A stretch of DNA of 30,375 nucleotides, from NCBI GenBank assembly GCA_964633205.1, contig CAZWFN010000065.1, positions 1 to 30,375 on the forward strand, given 5' to 3'. The notes beneath the pieces are model-generated. The model was not told the origin of the DNA, did not search any database, and saw only the letters and a program-made list of their open reading frames with translations. Shown here piece after piece: positions 6,866 through 14,853 of the stretch; positions within the stretch are counted from its first letter, which is position 1; the number at the start of each line of letters is the position of its first letter. The DNA comes from CAYVQE01 sp964633205. Lineage in GTDB: Bacteria; Myxococcota; B64-G9. The position numbers and the translations under genes were made by a program.

Positions 6866-9571
6866 TCAGTCGACCAGCCGGTAGGAGCTGACCAGCCACT
6901 GGCCGCCGTGCTTGCGGAAGCCGACCTCGATGCGCTCGCTGTGGCGCGGGCCCTTGGTGATGCGCAGCGTCTGGCTGGCCCGCTTGGCGCCCGGCTCGAT
7001 ATCGGTCGGGCCGAAACGAACCCGCGGAAAACCGCCGCCGGTCTGGCGCCACAGCTTCCCGGCCTGCTTGGGCGTCAGGTGCAGCACCAGCCAGGGCCAG
7101 GTGGGCAGCTCGGGCGGGCGGCGCTTGCCGGCGGGCGACTCGACCACCAGCAGGCGGCTGTCGGCCGGCAGGTCCTCGGCCACCAGCAGGGCGTGGCTGA
7201 ACGCCAGCACCGGCAGCAGCTCGGCCGGCCGCTCCGGGTCGGCCGGCCGGGCCAGCGGGTTCTTGTCGCGGCCGTCGGCCAGCCCGTCGCCGTCGCTGTC
7301 GGCCCGGTCGGGCCGGGTGAAACGCTCCCGCTCGCGCTGGTCCTTAAGCCCGTCGCCGTCGCGATCGCCGAACAGCTCGCGCAGGCGCATCTCGTGCACC
7401 CGCTGCCGGGTGCGGAAGCGCGGCTTGGCCGGGTCGTTGGACTGGGCGAAGGTGCGGGTCAGCCCGATGGTGATCTTGCGCTCGCGGACCTTGAGCGAGA
7501 ACGTCGGCGGCGCCACCCGACCGGACGCATCGGCGAACGAGGTCAGCCCGGTGAACACCGGCTCGGTCCACTCGCGGCCGTCGGCCGACCAGGTCAGAAA
7601 CAGGTCGTACTCGCCGCCGATGCGGTTTTCGGCGAACAGCACCCAGACCCGCTCGTTGTCGATCTCCTTGGCGAAGGGGTTGCGCACCGAGCGCGAGCCC
7701 TCCCAGAACAGAGTGACCGGAACCTCGCGCCGCCGCCGCAGGCTTTCGGCGCCAAGGCCGGCGACCAGCGCCGCAGTGGCCGCGGGCGAGCGGAGGGTCA
7801 TCAGCGCCCGGGCCGCATACCAGGCGGTGCGCGGCTCGTCGCCCAGCAGCCGGCGCAGCGGCACCACGCTGCCCGGCACCTCCAGCCCGCGGGCCAGGGC
7901 CGCGGCCAGGCGCCGGAAGTAGGCCTCGTCGTGGCCCAGCCCCCACAGGATGCCGCGGCCGTATTGCTTTTTGCCGAGCCGGTACAGCGCCCGGGCCAGC
8001 ACCACCCGAATCCACATGGCGGTCTCGTGCTCGATGGCATGTTCCAGCCGGCCGACGAAGCGCCGGTCCAGGCTGTCGAAAAAGCGCACCGCCGGGGCTT
8101 CGGGCTCGGGCGGCGATTCGCGCAGCTGCTGCATGAAGAAGTCGATCGCCTCGGCGCTGCCGGTGTGGGCCAGCACCTCGATCATCAGCTCGCGCTTGTC
8201 GCCCTCGAGCTGGGGCAGCATGCGCAGCGCCTTGGCGGCGGCGGTGTCGCCGGCCGCGCCCAGGGCGGCGGCGCACAGGGGCAGCTCCTCGGCCGCCCGC
8301 CGCGAGCGACGCCGATCTTTGTAGAGCTTCTTGAGCTGGGCGAACATCGGGCCCACCGCCGCCGGCTCGCGCAGCAGCGCGATGGCCCGGTAGATGCCCT
8401 GGCGCACCCGGGAGGCGTCCTCGCGGCGCAGCGCGCCCAGCAGCACCTGCAGGCTGCCGCCGCCGCCCAGCCGGCCCAGCGCCAGCGCCGCCACCCGCCG
8501 GGTGTCGGTGTCCTCGGCGCCCAGCGCCCGCTGGACGCGCTCGGCCTGTTGCTCGAGACCCAGCGCGGCGATGGCCCGCAAGGCCGCCAAGCGCACCAGC
8601 TCGGCTCGATCCGCGGTGGCCTTGCCGAGCGCGGCGCCCAGGCTGCTCTTGGCGGCGGTCGAGCGCAGCTTCAGCTGGTCGGCGGTCTGGGCGGCCCCGA
8701 GGCGCACCAGCACCCGCTCGTCGCCCAGGCCGGCGGCCAGCGCCGGAGCGGCGTCGTCGCCGTGGCGCAGCAGCTGCTGCAGCGCACCGCGGGGGGCCGC
8801 CAGGGTGGACCGATCGCCGGTGCCGCGCACCAGCACCCGCAGCGCGGCCGCGTCGCCGATGCGCCCCAGCGCGGCGGCGGCGGCCAGCCGGCGCTGGCGC
8901 TCGGCGCGGCCCAGCCGGGCCGCCCGGGCCAGGTCGTCGAGGTCGGGGTCGGCCCGCCGCGGCAGCCAGGCGGCCGGCGGCAGGGCCAGCAGGTTGCGCT
9001 CCAGCAGCTCGAGCTGCCGGCCGCGCTCGACACCCTGCTGGTACAGGGCGAAGGCGGCCCACACCCGGTCGCCGGGCGACTTGCTGTCGCGCAGGCGGGC
9101 GGCCGCCTTCTCGGCGGCCGCATCCTTCAGCCGTGCCAGCGCGCGCAGGGCCCGGGCGCGCAGCCCCGGGTCGTCGTCTTTCAACGCATCGATGATCACG
9201 CCCAGCGAGGCGCTGTAGCCCATCAGGCACAGCGACTTGGACGCCTCGACGGCGACCGCGTCGTCCAGGCCCTGGCTCAGCTCGACCAGGCGCTTGCGCA
9301 CCGGCTCGGTGTTGTACCGCCACAGCACCCCGGCCGCCTCGGCCCGGGCCTCGGTCGAGCCGCGGTCTAGCAGCTCGAGCAGGGTGGGCAGCACGCGCGG
9401 ATCGGATATCTTGGAGAAGCGCTGCAGCGCGGTCTCGTAGTCGGCCACCTCGCGGCCGCCGAGCAGGTGCTCGGCCATCCAGCGGACCCGATCCGAGTCC
9501 GCCCTGAGCGGATGGGGCGCCAGCGCCAGCAAGCCGATCACGGCGGCGATCCAGCCAGGCCTCGGTCGCAT
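6866..9571 (-). CDS. Exported HEAT-repeat protein with calcium-binding (DxDGDG) insert
   Basis: A 901-residue protein with an N-terminal signal peptide (about 1-24, cleavage after LRA) and a long run of HEAT/PBS-lyase-type helical repeats (about 30-610; recurring patterns such as AAAALGRIGD, RRVAALALGRLG, ALRALARL). Around 650-665 there is an Asp-box-like sialidase motif (LTWSADGREWTEPVF). Two thrombospondin-type-3/EF-like calcium motifs follow at about 733-770 (DRDGDGLKD, DSDGDGLADG). The last 130 residues are a domain I do not recognise. A strong ribosome binding site (GGGAGGAG) precedes the ATG. It lies 34 bases after the CheA-like gene and 19 before the lipid kinase, so it is probably co-transcribed. 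A periplasmic scaffold or ligand-binding partner of the MCP-like protein is possible, but only context suggests it. Confidence 0.8.
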   Translation of the reverse strand: MRPRPGWIAAVIGLLALAPHPLRADSDRVRWMAEHLLGGREVADYETALQRFSKISDPRVLPTLLELLDRGSTEARAEAAGVLWRYNTEPVRKRLVELSQGLDDAVAVEASKSLCLMGYSASLGVIIDALKDDDPGLRARALRALARLKDAAAEKAAARLRDSKSPGDRVWAAFALYQQGVERGRQLELLERNLLALPPAAWLPRRADPDLDDLARAARLGRAERQRRLAAAAALGRIGDAAALRVLVRGTGDRSTLAAPRGALQQLLRHGDDAAPALAAGLGDERVLVRLGAAQTADQLKLRSTAAKSSLGAALGKATADRAELVRLAALRAIAALGLEQQAERVQRALGAEDTDTRRVAALALGRLGGGGSLQVLLGALRREDASRVRQGIYRAIALLREPAAVGPMFAQLKKLYKDRRRSRRAAEELPLCAAALGAAGDTAAAKALRMLPQLEGDKRELMIEVLAHTGSAEAIDFFMQQLRESPPEPEAPAVRFFDSLDRRFVGRLEHAIEHETAMWIRVVLARALYRLGKKQYGRGILWGLGHDEAYFRRLAAALARGLEVPGSVVPLRRLLGDEPRTAWYAARALMTLRSPAATAALVAGLGAESLRRRREVPVTLFWEGSRSVRNPFAKEIDNERVWVLFAENRIGGEYDLFLTWSADGREWTEPVFTGLTSFADASGRVAPPTFSLKVRERKITIGLTRTFAQSNDPAKPRFRTRQRVHEMRLRELFGDRDGDGLKDQRERERFTRPDRADSDGDGLADGRDKNPLARPADPERPAELLPVLAFSHALLVAEDLPADSRLLVVESPAGKRRPPELPTWPWLVLHLTPKQAGKLWRQTGGGFPRVRFGPTDIEPGAKRASQTLRITKGPRHSERIEVGFRKHGGQWLVSSYRLVD

Positions 9572-9605
9572 TTGGCTACTCCTCCCGTAACCGCCCCGCC
9601 GGCAA

Positions 9606-10958
9606 TCAGCTGGGTTGTGGGTGCAAGGCCCGCCACCTTCCGGCCGGAGCCACGAAAGCCAGCGGGTGGAGCAAGGGGCGCACCCGCGCCTCTTCCGCCA
9701 CCCGGCCGATGGCCCACTGCGGATCGGAAGCGGCCGCCCGCTGGACGACCACCCGGGTCACCGGTCCGGTCACCCGACCCGCAAGCCAGCCGCGCCAGGA
9801 ACCGAGCGCGATGACCAGGCCAGGTCCGCCGGCGGTCGCGTCGGCGGCGGCCCGGCGTTCCAGCGCGATCGGCGCCAGCTCGGCTTCCGGCTGCTGGCCC
9901 TCGGCCAGGATGCGCTCGACCACGCCCAGCGGCACCAGCACCTCGCCCCGCTTCGTCTCCACGGTCACGGCCTCGAGGCTGCTGTACCATATCGGCAGCT
10001 GCAGCACCAGCCGGCGGCCGGGCGCGTCGTCGCCTTCGCGCCATAGACGGGCGCGCAGCGCGTTCAGGTCGGCGCGGGCGTCGGCGTCCAGCACCGGGTC
10101 GGGCCGCCGGCCGTGGCCGTCATCCTCCAGGCGCAGCTCCAGCAAGGAGCCGCGGCGGGCGCCGCTGATGACCAGGTTGGCCACCGTGGGCAGGCCGGCC
10201 CGGCGCCGTTGCTGGGGATCGCCCAGGCCGTCGTCGAGGGCCGCCTCGACCAGACCTTCCAGCAGGCGCGCCAGGGCCTCGAACTGGCGCACCCCGATGT
10301 CGAGCCGGGTGGCCCGGCACTGCAGCGATACCGGCCGGCCCTGGGCGCGGCCCCAACGGCGCACCCGCTCGCGCAGCCGGGCGAAGGTCGGGTCCAGCGG
10401 GATGCGGTGGGTGGCGGCCAGCTCGCGCATCAGCGTGCGGCCGGCGTCGCGCAGCCGATCGGCGGTGCTGACCGCCAGCCGGCGCCAGGACTTGAGACGC
10501 TCGACCTCGCTGCGCAGCTCGCGGCCGAGCGCCAGCGCGGCGGCCGCCCGTTGGTCGGGGTCGGTGTACAGAGCGGCCCGATCGGAGCCCAGCGACAGCC
10601 GGCCCAGGCGCTGGGCGCCGTGACTCAGCTCGTGGCCCAGCCGATCCAGCTCGGTCTCCACTCCGGCCAGCTGGTCCATCCACTCCCGCTCGCGGGCTTC
10701 CGCCGGCTCGGCCAGGCTCACCAGCAGGCTGGACAACTGTTCGAGCACCTGCTCCAGCTCCACCCCGGCCGGCTCGACGAGCTGCTGCTCGAGGTCGGCC
10801 AGCACGGCCTCGACGGAGTTCAGATGCGCCATGGCTGCCGCCTCGCGCAGGGTGCGCAGGCGAAAGCGGATGTTGGTCGGCGACGGCTCCTGCTCCTGGC
10901 CGAGCCAGACCGCGGTCTGGCGGATCTCCTCGGCCAGGGTCAGCAGCAGCTCGTTCAT
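9606..10958 (-). CDS. Degenerate CheA-like protein (pseudo-histidine-kinase with CheW-like domain)
   Basis: About 450 residues. The order matches CheA: an Hpt-like helix pair (about 1-85), helical dimerisation region (about 95-180), HATPase-like domain (about 185-325) and CheW-like regulatory domain (about 328-440; TVETKRGEVLVPLGVVERIL). Key residues are lost. In the Hpt signature (H-S-L-K-G-A-A) the sequence reads R-T-L-R-E-A-A, putting Arg35 at the phospho-accepting His. In the N box, usual HLVRNSLDHG reads GLVEAALDDG (about 236-245), so the Mg/ATP-binding Asn is Ala. The G1 box DDGHG is kept, but the G2 box (GRGVGMDVV) is absent and replaced by a run near DLNALRARLW. Kinase activity therefore looks unlikely; a structural array role is the inference. 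ATG 10958 has GGAGGG seven bases upstream; the open frame extends to 12944, but that overlaps the MCP-like gene. Confidence 0.75.
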   Translation of the reverse strand: MNELLLTLAEEIRQTAVWLGQEQEPSPTNIRFRLRTLREAAAMAHLNSVEAVLADLEQQLVEPAGVELEQVLEQLSSLLVSLAEPAEAREREWMDQLAGVETELDRLGHELSHGAQRLGRLSLGSDRAALYTDPDQRAAAALALGRELRSEVERLKSWRRLAVSTADRLRDAGRTLMRELAATHRIPLDPTFARLRERVRRWGRAQGRPVSLQCRATRLDIGVRQFEALARLLEGLVEAALDDGLGDPQQRRRAGLPTVANLVISGARRGSLLELRLEDDGHGRRPDPVLDADARADLNALRARLWREGDDAPGRRLVLQLPIWYSSLEAVTVETKRGEVLVPLGVVERILAEGQQPEAELAPIALERRAAADATAGGPGLVIALGSWRGWLAGRVTGPVTRVVVQRAAASDPQWAIGRVAEEARVRPLLHPLAFVAPAGRWRALHPQPS

Positions 10959-10990
10959 CGTCGCCCTCCGCGCCTCGGCCGCCGGCGCGA

Positions 10991-13243
10991 TCAGGTCGCG
11001 GTGTCGGCCGGCGGCGGTCCGCCGTCGCGGTCGCTGGTGCCCAGCCGTTGGCGCGCCCCGACGGCCAGCTGCTCGATGTCGTCGAGGATGCGCCGGGCAT
11101 CCTGCGACAGGGATTCGATGCCCTGATCGGCGGCCAGGTCGGTCAAGGCGGTGATGGCCTGCTCGAGCTCTCGTTGCTGGCGGGCGAGCTGGCGCGTCAA
11201 CGAGCCCGGCGCCGGCCGGCCGGTGTCGAACCGATCCAGCTCGCGCAGCAGCTCGGCGGCGGTGGCGGCCAGGGCGGCGGCGGCCTCGCCGGCCGCGCTC
11301 AGGGTGGCCGCCACGCCCTGCCGCGCCCGCTGATCTTCGCGCAGCTGGGTGGCCAGGCGGTTCAGATCGGCGCCCAGCGCCGCGGCGCCGGGCCGGACCA
11401 GATCGCGCTGGTGGCTCAGGTCGTCGACATGGTGGACCAGCTCGCGGCGCAGCTTCTCCCACTGTACCAGCTGGCGGGCCGCTTGCTGGAAGTGCACCGC
11501 CGAGTCGCGGTAGGCCTCGCCGACCTGCTGGCCCGAGTTCTCCAGCCCGGTCAAGGCCTCGGACAGGCCTTCGGACAGATCCAGCACCGAGCGCGACAGC
11601 CCGCGGGCGTCCTCGACCAGCCGTTCCATCTGGGCCGGCGACTTGGCCTCTGCGCTGATGGCCAGGTTGGTCGACAGCACCTCGACCTGTTGCCGCAGCT
11701 CGGCCAGGCGGTCGCTGGCGCGGGTGGCCTCGGCGATCCGATCGCTCAGCAGCTCGAAGCCCTGTTGGGTGGACTGGATCGCCCGGCGAAAAGCCTCCAG
11801 CGCCTCGTTGTCCAGCGCCTCGGGCGCATCGCGCTGGATGGTGCCGGCCACCCGCTCGGCCGCCTGGCAGAACCCCTCGAGCTGGGCGCCCACCAGCTCG
11901 CCGAGTGCACCCGGCTCGATGGTCGCCGCCGGGCGGGTCTCGGGGTCCAGCCGTTCGGCGAGCTGCTCGGCCACCGGGCGCAGCCGCTCGGCCGCGCCGG
12001 CCACCTGGCCGCTGGTGCGGCGCAGCGTCTCGATGCGCTCGACCGTGGCGTCGAGCAGGCCGTTGAAGGCAGCGGTCAGCTCGGTGATGGCACCCGTTGC
12101 ATCCGGCAGGCGCACGCCCAGTTGGCCGGCGCCGGCCCGCTCGAGCGCCGCGCGCAGATGGCGCAGCTGGTCGCGTTCGCCAGCGCGCTGCTCGTCCAGC
12201 TCCTCCAGCCGGCCCAGCCGCTGGCCGATGCGCTCCAGGCTGGCGGCCAGGTCGGCCAGCAGCCCGGTCCGCTCCGGCGCCGGCGGCTCCAGCTCGCGGG
12301 GCGCGGCCAGCGCTTGCCGGGCGGTGTGGGACAGCAGCCGCACCGGCCGCAGCAGCTGGTTGCGCAGCCACCACCAGCCGATCAGCGCCAGCAGCAGGGC
12401 GAACACGGGCAGCCCCAAGCTGAGCGCCAGGGCGGTGGCGCCCAGCCCGCCGGCGAAGGTGTCGACCCGCTCGATCGCCTGCTGCAGCGCCTCGGCCGAG
12501 CGGTCCAGCGCCGCGGTCGAGACCGCGGCCGCGGCGGCCGGCTGGGGCGCGGGGCGGGTCGATCCCCGCACCGCCAGCAGGTAGCCGCTGCCCGGCAACC
12601 GGCGCCAGCTCCAGCCATCCGGCTCGGCCGGCGGCGGGCGGCCGGGCGCGTAGGCCGCGGCCAGCTCGGGCAGGGCATCGTCCAGCGCGGCCAACTCCTC
12701 GCCCGCTCGCGGCAGCACCACCGCCCGCTGCTCGATGGCCACCAGCACCGCCTGGTCGAACGGACCCGCTGCCAGCGCCTCGGCCGCGGCCGCCTGCTGG
12801 CGCACCGTCTCCGGATCCTGGCCGGCGACCAGCGGGGTCAGCTCGCGGATCCGGGCCTCGATGGCCCGGCGGTGGGCGCGCCGGTGCTCGGCGGCGGCCA
12901 GCTCGGTCGCGGCTGCGGCCCGGGCCTGCTCGGCCCGGCGCCAATCCGCGGCCAGGTCGTCGGCCGCCTGGCGCAGCGCGGTGGCCCGTTCGGCCAGCGC
13001 CGGGGTCAGGTCTTCGAGGCTCGGCTGCAGCGGCAGCAGGGCGATGGGCAGGGCCGCCAGCGGCAGCAGGCCGACCAGCAGCAGCAGCAGCGCCACCTTG
13101 GGCCCGGCGGCACGCAGGCCCGGCCGGGCCCGGTCGGGCTCCGGCGGCGGGTCGGCTGCAGGGGGGGGCGGGGAGGCTGGCTCGGCCGCGGGATCCTCGA
13201 TGTCGATCTCGAACTCTTCGTCGTTCTCGTTGGTCGCGTTCAT
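10991..13243 (-). CDS. MCP-like transmembrane protein with HAMP domains and degenerate signalling tip
   Basis: A 750-residue protein. Residues 1-48 are cytoplasmic, acidic and Pro-rich; TM1 is about 50-72; a helical periplasmic domain of about 195 residues follows; TM2 is about 268-293. A HAMP-like segment starts at RNQLLRPVRLL, and a second HAMP-like unit (AGAGQLGVRLPD..ITELTAAFNGLLD) lies near 370-405. The remainder is a long coiled coil. At about 515-535 the sequence VEVLSTNLAISAEAK aligns with the MCP hairpin tip ([21 protein letters not shown]), but the tip is shortened and the conserved Asn/Glu/Ala-Arg residues that contact CheA and CheW are largely lost. It starts at ATG 13243 inside the stop of the preceding gene (ATGA overlap), after GGGGGAG. 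It is probably a sensor for the CheA-like protein encoded 32 bases downstream. Confidence 0.7.
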   Translation of the reverse strand: MNATNENDEEFEIDIEDPAAEPASPPPPAADPPPEPDRARPGLRAAGPKVALLLLLVGLLPLAALPIALLPLQPSLEDLTPALAERATALRQAADDLAADWRRAEQARAAAATELAAAEHRRAHRRAIEARIRELTPLVAGQDPETVRQQAAAAEALAAGPFDQAVLVAIEQRAVVLPRAGEELAALDDALPELAAAYAPGRPPPAEPDGWSWRRLPGSGYLLAVRGSTRPAPQPAAAAAVSTAALDRSAEALQQAIERVDTFAGGLGATALALSLGLPVFALLLALIGWWWLRNQLLRPVRLLSHTARQALAAPRELEPPAPERTGLLADLAASLERIGQRLGRLEELDEQRAGERDQLRHLRAALERAGAGQLGVRLPDATGAITELTAAFNGLLDATVERIETLRRTSGQVAGAAERLRPVAEQLAERLDPETRPAATIEPGALGELVGAQLEGFCQAAERVAGTIQRDAPEALDNEALEAFRRAIQSTQQGFELLSDRIAEATRASDRLAELRQQVEVLSTNLAISAEAKSPAQMERLVEDARGLSRSVLDLSEGLSEALTGLENSGQQVGEAYRDSAVHFQQAARQLVQWEKLRRELVHHVDDLSHQRDLVRPGAAALGADLNRLATQLREDQRARQGVAATLSAAGEAAAALAATAAELLRELDRFDTGRPAPGSLTRQLARQQRELEQAITALTDLAADQGIESLSQDARRILDDIEQLAVGARQRLGTSDRDGGPPPADTAT

Positions 13244-13593
13244 TCTCGCTCCCCCGGCGCGCCGGATGCGATCTCCGGCGGGTGCTCGCCGCCGACGGCG
13301 GCGGCGCGGGTGGCGGCCACCTGGCAACCGTTGCGCTCGGCCCAGAAGCGGGTGTCGGGCCGCAGCCGGCCGAACAGCATCAGCGGAGGCCCGGACCCCT
13401 GCCGCAGCCGGCGGGCCAGGGCGAAGGGATTGAAGCCCGGGCACGGCCAGGCCACCACCACCCGTTCGATGCGCTGCTCGGCGATCCAGGCGCACAGCCG
13501 GTCCGGATCGGCGGCCGGTCGTTGGACCAGCCCTTGCTCGGCAGCAGCCGGCGGCGCGGTCTCGGCGCCGGGAACCAGCAGCTCCAGGATCAC
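13240..13593 (-). CDS. Small receiver-like protein lacking the phospho-acceptor Asp
   Basis: A 117-residue protein starting with GTG within the stop of the PATAN regulator (GTGA overlap) and ending in an ATGA overlap with the MCP-like gene, so it is translationally coupled on both sides; GGAGG lies seven bases before the GTG. The middle resembles a receiver domain: ERVVVAWPCPGFNPFALARRLRQ fits the beta3-loop-alpha3 pattern ..VLLDxxMPGMDGFELxRRLR, and PLMLFGRL fits beta4. The residue four before the PG pair, normally the phosphorylated Asp, is Ala. The N-terminal acidic pair and the C-terminal Lys are also not evident. It could instead be an unrelated adaptor; no CheW signature was found. It sits in the position of PixH/CheY-like genes in cyanobacterial pix/tax clusters. 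Confidence 0.5.
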   Translation of the reverse strand: MILELLVPGAETAPPAAAEQGLVQRPAADPDRLCAWIAEQRIERVVVAWPCPGFNPFALARRLRQGSGPPLMLFGRLRPDTRFWAERNGCQVAATRAAAVGGEHPPEIASGAPGERE

Positions 13594-14819
13594 CGTTCGG
13601 CCTCCACGGCCGTAGCCGAGCGTTTGCGTACGATGCGGCTGGACAGCAACCGATAGAGGACCTTGCAGGCGTCGAAGGAGCTGCGCCGGCTGTCGCGGAT
13701 GATGTCCTTGATGGTCCGCCGCCCGTCGACCAGCGCCAGCACCCGTTCCTCGTCCGGTTCGAGCTGGATCTGCTTGATGACCCCGGTCGAGTCGCGGCTG
13801 GGCGCCAGCACGGTGTCGAAGGACCGGATCTCCTTCTCGATCATGCCCCACTCGTCGACCCGCCTGAAGCCTTCCATCAGGACCTGATCGACCGACAGCT
13901 GCAGCTCGGCCTCGCGGGTCTCGACCGGCAGGTTTTCGGTGATGTAGAAGGCGAACTCGCCCTCGCCCCAGCGGATGGCCTCGTACATCAGCTCCTCGGT
14001 CTGCAGCGCCAGGGCTTCGTTGAGCTGAGCCTGCTCGACGTGGCCCAACCGCACCAGCTGCTCGCCCAGCAGCCGGCGGGTGGCCTCGGGCCGGCTTTGC
14101 AGAAAGACATCCAGGTCGCGGGCCGAGATGGCCCCCACCTCGGTCAAAAAGCGGCCCAGCAGAAACTCCTCGTCCACCCCGACCGCCCGGGCGAAGGTCA
14201 CCATGCCGTCGCGCATGAAGACCTCCAGGTGGGCCCGGCCGCGGGCCATGTGCAGGATGCCGGTGTGCGACTGGAACTTCAGCAGTTGGAAGATCTCGGC
14301 CACCGGGATCATGCCCAGGTTGCCGCGCATGGCCACGTGGCCGCGCGGATCCGACAGGTCGGCCTGGCTCGGCGCGTCCTCGGGCTTGCGTTCGCCCACC
14401 GGCAGGATCCCGGGCCCGGTGGGCTCGCGTTGCCGCTCGCCGGCGACGTACTTGTCGATGGCGTGCTGGACCACGGTGGCCACGGCGTCGGGCGAGAAGG
14501 GCTTGGTGATGAAGTCGACGATGCCCATGGTCTTGACCAGCTTTTCGCCCATCAGCTCGCCCTTGGCCGACATCAGCACGATCGGCACCTGCTCCAGGCT
14601 GTCTTCCTCGCCCAGGGCCTTGCACACCTGGTAGCCGTTCATGCCCGGCATCAGGAAATCGAGCAGGATCACGTCCGGCTGGAGCTCGCACGCCTTGGCC
14701 ACGCCGTTCTGGCCGTCGCGGACGTGGATCACCTCCAGCCCCATGCGCTTGAGGGTGTGGGCGACCACCTTGTGAATGGTCGGGCTGTCGTCGATCACCA
14801 GCACCCGATGTGGCGCCAT
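13590..14819 (-). CDS. PatA-type response regulator: receiver plus PATAN/DUF4388 domain
   Basis: A 409-residue protein. Residues 1-125 are a complete receiver domain: D10-D11 metal-binding pair, phospho-acceptor D54 in VILLDFLMPGMNG, S84 in VLMSAKG and K106 in FITKPFSP. After a linker, a PATAN (DUF4388) domain begins near 160 (GNLGMIPVAEIFQLLKFQSHTG), with GILHMARGRAHLEVFMRDG and a helical tail, ending in a winged-helix-like region (about 330-400; DGRRTIKDIIRDS). PATAN regulators such as PatA and PixG lack DNA-binding output and act through protein contacts. This is the only protein of the cluster with intact phosphorylation residues, so an outside kinase may phosphorylate it. ATG 14819 follows GGAG at eight bases. 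The gene starts 34 bases after the amidotransferase gene and overlaps the next gene by four bases. Confidence 0.9.
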   Translation of the reverse strand: MAPHRVLVIDDSPTIHKVVAHTLKRMGLEVIHVRDGQNGVAKACELQPDVILLDFLMPGMNGYQVCKALGEEDSLEQVPIVLMSAKGELMGEKLVKTMGIVDFITKPFSPDAVATVVQHAIDKYVAGERQREPTGPGILPVGERKPEDAPSQADLSDPRGHVAMRGNLGMIPVAEIFQLLKFQSHTGILHMARGRAHLEVFMRDGMVTFARAVGVDEEFLLGRFLTEVGAISARDLDVFLQSRPEATRRLLGEQLVRLGHVEQAQLNEALALQTEELMYEAIRWGEGEFAFYITENLPVETREAELQLSVDQVLMEGFRRVDEWGMIEKEIRSFDTVLAPSRDSTGVIKQIQLEPDEERVLALVDGRRTIKDIIRDSRRSSFDACKVLYRLLSSRIVRKRSATAVEAER

Positions 14820-14853
14820 GGGGGGTTCTCCACGGCGGGCGCGGCCCGCCCGC

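Noticed and set aside
10959..12944. N-terminal extension of the CheA-like frame to 1112 residues
   Set aside because: The extension is an out-of-frame reading of the MCP-like gene, and ATG 10958 has a strong ribosome binding site.
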